From positions 372,001-436,000 of the forward strand of contig NZ_JARKMX010000002.1 in assembly GCF_029360705.1 (NCBI RefSeq): a stretch of 64,000 nt of DNA, read 5' to 3'. The notes beneath the pieces are model-generated. The model was not told the origin of the DNA. It searched no databases and was given only the letters and a program-made list of their open reading frames with translations. Of this stretch, positions 60,027-64,000 are shown in pieces (the first letter of the stretch is position 1; each line of letters starts with the position of its first letter). The stretch is from Paraflavitalea pollutisoli. Its GTDB lineage: Bacteria > Bacteroidota > Bacteroidia > Chitinophagales > Chitinophagaceae. The position numbers and the translations under genes were made by a program.

Positions 60027-61352
60027 TTAATCAATGGAGGCCGATCTTATCCAGCCCGTTTTATCAGTGGTTTGTACATAGTAATAATCATCAAACAAGC
60101 CAAGGACCCTAATGGTTGTGTCCCTGTCAATAGAACCTTTGACAGCTGCCACGGTATGAGGCAAGTCCAGCAGCTGGGTGGCCGTATCGGCTTTTACAGT
60201 GCGTAAGGGAGCAGTTACCGTTGTGACCAGATTACCGGCTACAAATCCATGACTTCCATCCGGGAGCATCACCTTATACCAATTGCCCGTGGCCGACCGT
60301 GTCCGCAAAACGGTACCAGCCTTCGGAGCCGCCACCCGTGCCGATTGTTTGTCGGGCAATCGATATACGACCGCATTACGCAAACTGCGCCGGTAGGCAG
60401 CAAGATCTTCCGTGGCTACGGTGATAGTGGCAGGTTCTTCCCTTTTGGTATCGATGAAAGGCAAAGGATCGATGGCCCCACCCTGCGCATATATGCCGAA
60501 ATGAAGATGAGGAGACGTGGTGATCGCATTACCTGTATTGCCCAGCAAACCGATCGTATCACCCGCTTCCACCCGCTGCCCGGCACTTACGAGTTGCGAA
60601 TCGAGGTGCGCATAATACAGTGCAAAATCTTTATCGCGCGGCCGTAGGAATATCACCTTGCCACCGAGTTTGTTTAGAGAGACGGAAGTAATAACGCCCG
60701 GCGCTGCCGCCAGCAAAGGCGTACGCCGCGGACTAAAAATATCTACCCCCTCATGACTGCGCGCACCGCCATCGCGGGCATCACCCCAGAAACTACTGAT
60801 GCGTGGCCGGCCACTGACCGCTACAGGAAAATCAAGGCTCGGTCCGGTACGGATCTCCAAAGTATATTCGCCCCCGGCCAGCAGCTCCGGCTGCAGGCGA
60901 AGCAGGTAGTCACCGTCTTTATTAATGGAATAAATCAGATCCGCGCCTGTACTGTCGGCGGAGGCCAGGTGCCTGGGTTGGGCATTAGCGTCCGGCTGCC
61001 ACAGGTCGAGGAAAAGAGCAAAACCCTGCGTCGGTTTTCGTTGTAGTTTGATCGCCACCTTATCTCCACGGCGGGCGGTAAAACGGTATCCGGCCGCATC
61101 GGGCTGGTTGGCTTCAAAATACCCCGACTCCCGGTAGGGCAATCGGATGGATGCGGGCTGTGATAAACTCCGGCTGGCAGCAGCAAACCAGTTGCGGCCA
61201 AGGGCCGTTTCCTGTAAACCTGCAGTATTGATCTTGTCGGCATAACGCTCATGGGCCGTTTTACCCGCAAACAACCCCTTCCCCGTGGAAGAACAGGCTT
61301 GCAGCAATAGGCCGATATACAATAAACCCCAAACAGGAAGACGGGAAACCAT
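60027..61352 (-). CDS. M23 metallopeptidase lipoprotein with SH3 domains
   Basis: 441 residues. Lipobox LQAC (Cys19), a beta-sandwich region, then LytM domain: HEGVD (zinc ligands) and PHLHFGIY. Two C-terminal SH3-like segments (VVYRLPDKQSARVAAPKAGT and VKADTATQLLDLPHTV) bracket the end. Endopeptidase acting on peptidoglycan cross-links. Starts with ATG at 61352, 18 bp before the KTSC gene downstream. Confidence 0.93.
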   Translation of the reverse strand: MVSRLPVWGLLYIGLLLQACSSTGKGLFAGKTAHERYADKINTAGLQETALGRNWFAAASRSLSQPASIRLPYRESGYFEANQPDAAGYRFTARRGDKVAIKLQRKPTQGFALFLDLWQPDANAQPRHLASADSTGADLIYSINKDGDYLLRLQPELLAGGEYTLEIRTGPSLDFPVAVSGRPRISSFWGDARDGGARSHEGVDIFSPRRTPLLAAAPGVITSVSLNKLGGKVIFLRPRDKDFALYYAHLDSQLVSAGQRVEAGDTIGLLGNTGNAITTSPHLHFGIYAQGGAIDPLPFIDTKREEPATITVATEDLAAYRRSLRNAVVYRLPDKQSARVAAPKAGTVLRTRSATGNWYKVMLPDGSHGFVAGNLVTTVTAPLRTVKADTATQLLDLPHTVAAVKGSIDRDTTIRVLGLFDDYYYVQTTDKTGWIRSASID

Positions 61353-61512
61353 ACGTATTATTTACAGCGCCGGGTTCGACTGTTTATTGCCCAGTCGTGG
61401 CAGCTACTGTTTCCCTAAAAATCTTATGCCGCGGTAGCCCCATTTACGGCACATTGCGGCATAGTTGCCCGGCCATGGCGACCAATTTGCAGCAGTAAAG
61501 AAAACACACCGT

Positions 61513-62244
61513 ATGCCCGAAGGTCCCAGCATAGTCATCATGCAGGAAGAGATGCAGGCGTTTTCCGGAAAAAAGATCCTGGAAGCCAGTGGCACTGCCA
61601 ACATCGATATGAACAAACTGTTAAATCGAAAAGTCGTCGCCATCAAAACCTGGGGTAAACATTTCCTCATTTGCCTGCCCCACCTTACCCTCCGCATCCA
61701 CTTATTGTTGTTTGGCAAATACAGTATCGACGAACCCCGCAAAGGCAAACCCAAACTCCAGCTCCGGTTCACCAACGGAACCTTGTATTTCTACGCCTGC
61801 AGCGTGACGGAAATAGAAGAAGACCTCGATGACGTATACGACTGGACCACCGATCTCATGAACAAACAGTGGGACCCGGCCGCTGCCCGCAAACGCTTAC
61901 GCAGCCACCCCGACATGCTCCTCTGCGACGCCCTGCTCAACCAGGACATCTTTGCGGGTGCGGGGAATATCTTTAAGAATGAGATATTGTTCCGCACCCG
62001 CCTGCACCCACTCAATACAGTTGGCGCCATCCCCACCAGCAAGCAGGCAGCCATCGTACGGGAGATGCACACGTACGCTTTTGAATTCCTGCGTTGGAAA
62101 AAGGCAGGCGTATTGAAAAAGCATTGGGAGGCACACACCAAAAAGATATGCCCCCGTTGCGGCATCCCCTTCCACAAAGAATACCTGGGCAAAACCAAGC
62201 GAAGAACCTTCTTCTGCGAAAGTTGTCAAATCCGCTATGCCTGA
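61513..62244 (+). CDS. Fpg/Nei-type DNA glycosylase (endonuclease VIII-like)
   Basis: 243 residues from the ATG at 61513, as the mature Pro2-Glu3 (MPEGPS) must be N-terminal for catalysis; a TTG frame start upstream would hide it. H2TH region NQDIFAGAGNIFKNEILFR and zinc finger CPRCG...CESCQ are complete. Removes oxidised bases. Single gene. Confidence 0.94.
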   Translation: MPEGPSIVIMQEEMQAFSGKKILEASGTANIDMNKLLNRKVVAIKTWGKHFLICLPHLTLRIHLLLFGKYSIDEPRKGKPKLQLRFTNGTLYFYACSVTEIEEDLDDVYDWTTDLMNKQWDPAAARKRLRSHPDMLLCDALLNQDIFAGAGNIFKNEILFRTRLHPLNTVGAIPTSKQAAIVREMHTYAFEFLRWKKAGVLKKHWEAHTKKICPRCGIPFHKEYLGKTKRRTFFCESCQIRYA

Positions 62245-62382
62245 CCAACAGCTTCCTGGGTAAACACGACCGGCAACCGTTGGCGGTGCGTTCATGCCGG
62301 TATTGCCCCTCCGTGGTAAGATCCGGCGCTATCCTGATTCTGGCACCATATTTACAGGTTAATCCATTAAAACGATATAGCC

Positions 62383-62883
62383 ATGGACGGAAAACAACTT
62401 TGCCAGGTCTACCTGGCCGAAATGAAAGCGGAGTCTACTGCTACCCGTAATTGCCTGGAACGCATACCCGAAAGCACTTACAAGTTCAAGCCCCACGAAA
62501 AGTCGATGGAGATGGGCTACCTCACCCTGTTGGTGGCAGATATTCCCCGGTGGATCGAGAAGATGATCGAAAAGTCGGTGATTGACTTCACCACCGACGA
62601 GCGGTTCCCATTAAGCACCACCGATAAGTTGCTCGGCTGGTACGATAAACACCTCGAAGGGGCCTATAACGCCCTGGCCAACATCACCGATGAAAGTCTC
62701 AATAAACAATTTGAGCTGAAGAACGGTGGACAATTGTTATGGGCCTCCCCTAAACTGGAAGCTATCGAAAACACCATTAACCATTGGATACACCACCGCG
62801 GGCAACTGACCGTATACATGCGCATGAATGACATCGCGGTACCGTCGATCTACGGTCCATCCGGCGATACGAAAGGGTTTTAG
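62383..62883 (+). CDS. DinB-fold protein
   Basis: 166 residues, four-helix bundle with the DinB/DUF1569 hallmark metal-binding His at HWIHHRGQL near the C-terminus and an upstream His in KPHEKSMEMG. Family of putative metal-dependent thiol-active enzymes; function unknown. Ends 92 bp before a terminator shared with the convergent mutase gene. Confidence 0.88.
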   Translation: MDGKQLCQVYLAEMKAESTATRNCLERIPESTYKFKPHEKSMEMGYLTLLVADIPRWIEKMIEKSVIDFTTDERFPLSTTDKLLGWYDKHLEGAYNALANITDESLNKQFELKNGGQLLWASPKLEAIENTINHWIHHRGQLTVYMRMNDIAVPSIYGPSGDTKGF

Positions 62884-62974
62884 CGCTCAGGCATTCGCTT
62901 CGGCGCCCTAAGGTTTTATTAGTCTGTAACCACCCGGCTACCCGGCAACACGCCGGCAGTAGCCTCCACATAAA

Positions 62975-63006
62975 AAAGCGGTGAACCACAATAGGTTCGC
63001 CGCTTT
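62975..63006. terminator. Bidirectional intrinsic terminator between DinB-fold and mutase genes
   Basis: AAAGCGGTGAACC/GGTTCGCCGCTTT stem with one G-T pair and a six-base loop; A-run on the left and TTT on the right serve both strands. Confidence 0.75.
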
Positions 63007-63027
63007 GTATTACAAACAATCGAAAGA

Positions 63028-64000
63028 TTACATATTTCTCCGGTATTGGCCACCCACCTCATACAAGGCATGGGTGATCTGCCCCAGTGAACAATACTTC
63101 ACCGTTTCCATCAGTTCGGCAAACAGGTTACCGTTGTTAATGGCTACCACTTTCAATCGATCCAGCATAGCCGCACAATGTGCATCGTTCCTTTTCTGGA
63201 AAGCCTGCAGGTTCTGGATCTGCTGCTCTTTTTCTTCCGTCGTGCTACGAATCACCTCCTGCGGTATCACCGTCGGACTACCTTTCTTGTTCAGGAAGGT
63301 ATTGACCCCCACAATCGGCAACTCGCCATTGTGTTTTAGACTTTCATAATAGAGGCTTTCTTCCTGGATCTTATTGCGCTGGTACATGCGCTCCATGGCG
63401 CCTAGTACACCACCACGATCGGTAAGCCGGTCAAATTCCGTCAGCACCGCTTCTTCCACCAGGTCGGTCAGTTCTTCGATCAGGAAAGAGCCCTGAATGA
63501 AGTTCTCCGTTTTGGCCGTCCCCAGCTCGCGGTTGATGATCAGCTGAATGGCCATCGCCCGGCGTACACTTTCTTCCGTCGGTGTGGTGATGGCTTCGTC
63601 GTATGCGTTTGTATGTAAACTGTTACAGTTGTCATAGATCGCATACAAAGCCTGCAGCGTTGTCCGGATATCGTTGAAGTCGATCTCCTGCGCATGCAAA
63701 CTGCGGCCGGAGGTCTGGATATGATACTTTAGTTTCTGCGAGCGGTCATTGCCCTTGTATTTCTCTTTCATCGCCTTGGCCCAGATGCGCCGCGCCACCC
63801 GCCCGATCACACTGTACTCGGCATCCATACCATTGCTGAAGAAGAAAGATAGGTTGGGGGCAAAATCGTCGATGTGCATACCACGGCTGAGGTAATACTC
63901 CACGTAGGTAAACCCATTGGCCAATGTAAAGGCCAGCTGCGTGATGGGATTGGCCCCCGCTTCAGCTATATGGTAACCGCTGATGCTGACACTATAGAAA
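63028..64000 (-). CDS. icmF: Fused isobutyryl-CoA mutase, 3' part (cut by window edge)
   Basis: Visible 323 C-terminal residues. The frame continues past base 64000 ([11 protein letters not shown] precedes the first Met in the window). Strong IcmF features: [59 protein letters not shown] and GVNTFLN. Substrate-domain part of a coenzyme-B12-dependent mutase for isobutyryl/butyryl-CoA; the B12 and G-protein parts would lie upstream, outside. MeaA-like or methylmalonyl-CoA mutase paralogues are the alternative. Confidence 0.85.
   Translation of the reverse strand, partial: FYSVSISGYHIAEAGANPITQLAFTLANGFTYVEYYLSRGMHIDDFAPNLSFFFSNGMDAEYSVIGRVARRIWAKAMKEKYKGNDRSQKLKYHIQTSGRSLHAQEIDFNDIRTTLQALYAIYDNCNSLHTNAYDEAITTPTEESVRRAMAIQLIINRELGTAKTENFIQGSFLIEELTDLVEEAVLTEFDRLTDRGGVLGAMERMYQRNKIQEESLYYESLKHNGELPIVGVNTFLNKKGSPTVIPQEVIRSTTEEKEQQIQNLQAFQKRNDAHCAAMLDRLKVVAINNGNLFAELMETVKYCSLGQITHALYEVGGQYRRNM

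Noticed and set aside
1-64000. CRISPR arrays, insertion sequences, prophage or integrase genes
   Set aside because: No regularly spaced repeats, transposase motifs or phage structural proteins were seen; the tRNA array shows no adjacent integrase or att-like repeat.

Overview
The window looks like the chromosome of a Bacteroidota member, most likely a Chitinophagaceae relative (Chitinophaga/Niastella type). This rests on TAnnTTTG/TTG-type promoters, start sites almost without Shine-Dalgarno sequences, an UpxY-type antiterminator, a TonB-linked outer-membrane barrel protein and an IcmF-type mutase. No phage structural genes, transposases or CRISPR arrays are visible.

Region 1 (1-31.5 kb, all minus strand) is one long surface-polysaccharide cluster, read from right to left. 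From a TATATTTG promoter near 31.74 kb a leader with a terminator-like hairpin precedes a left-handed beta-helix acyltransferase and UpxY, then Wza and Wzc export proteins and a Wzm/Wzt ABC exporter. Eleven glycosyltransferases, a Wzy-like membrane protein, methyltransferases (two FkbM-like or related, one class I), acyltransferases, an epimerase, an AsnB-type amidotransferase, a NodU-type carbamoyltransferase and GDP-fucose synthesis genes (gmd, fcl, the latter cut by the window edge) follow. A transglutaminase-like membrane protein of unknown role sits among them. The product is inferred to be a fucose-containing, heavily decorated polymer.

Region 2 (32.1-36.3 kb) has a divergent pair of membrane acyltransferases, a small membrane protein and a metallophosphoesterase.

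Region 3 (36.3-40.4 kb, minus) is the most unusual part: rtcB (RNA ligase) behind a BCS1-like AAA ATPase, behind an array of six foldable tRNA or tRNA-like genes (Trp, Arg, His, Gln, Ile-UAU, Pro-like UGG) and two decayed tRNA pieces. Farther upstream are very small open frames, some with perfect AAGGAGG ribosome-binding sites, and two strong intrinsic terminators. Together this reads as a candidate RNA-repair/tRNA-supply locus with layered control.

Region 4 (40.5-43.6 kb) holds a NarL-type two-component system overlapping a 7-TM protein gene, a lipoprotein and a small unknown protein.

Region 5 (43.6-48.2 kb) is a divergent locus: two tandem 2H-phosphoesterase-like proteins and a PA0069-type radical SAM protein on one side, and a UmuD-like protein plus UmuC polymerase on the other, around a TACTAAA-TAT-TTTAGTA dyad. 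The UmuD-like protein has lost both catalytic residues.

Region 6 (48.2-64 kb) is mostly housekeeping or periplasmic: sulfatase, DUF72, an ECF-like sigma factor with two small followers, dGTPase, an amidase, a DEAD-box helicase, an outer-membrane barrel protein, a DJ-1/PfpI protein, a KTSC protein, an M23 peptidase, a Nei/Fpg glycosylase, a DinB-fold protein and the 3' part of icmF.
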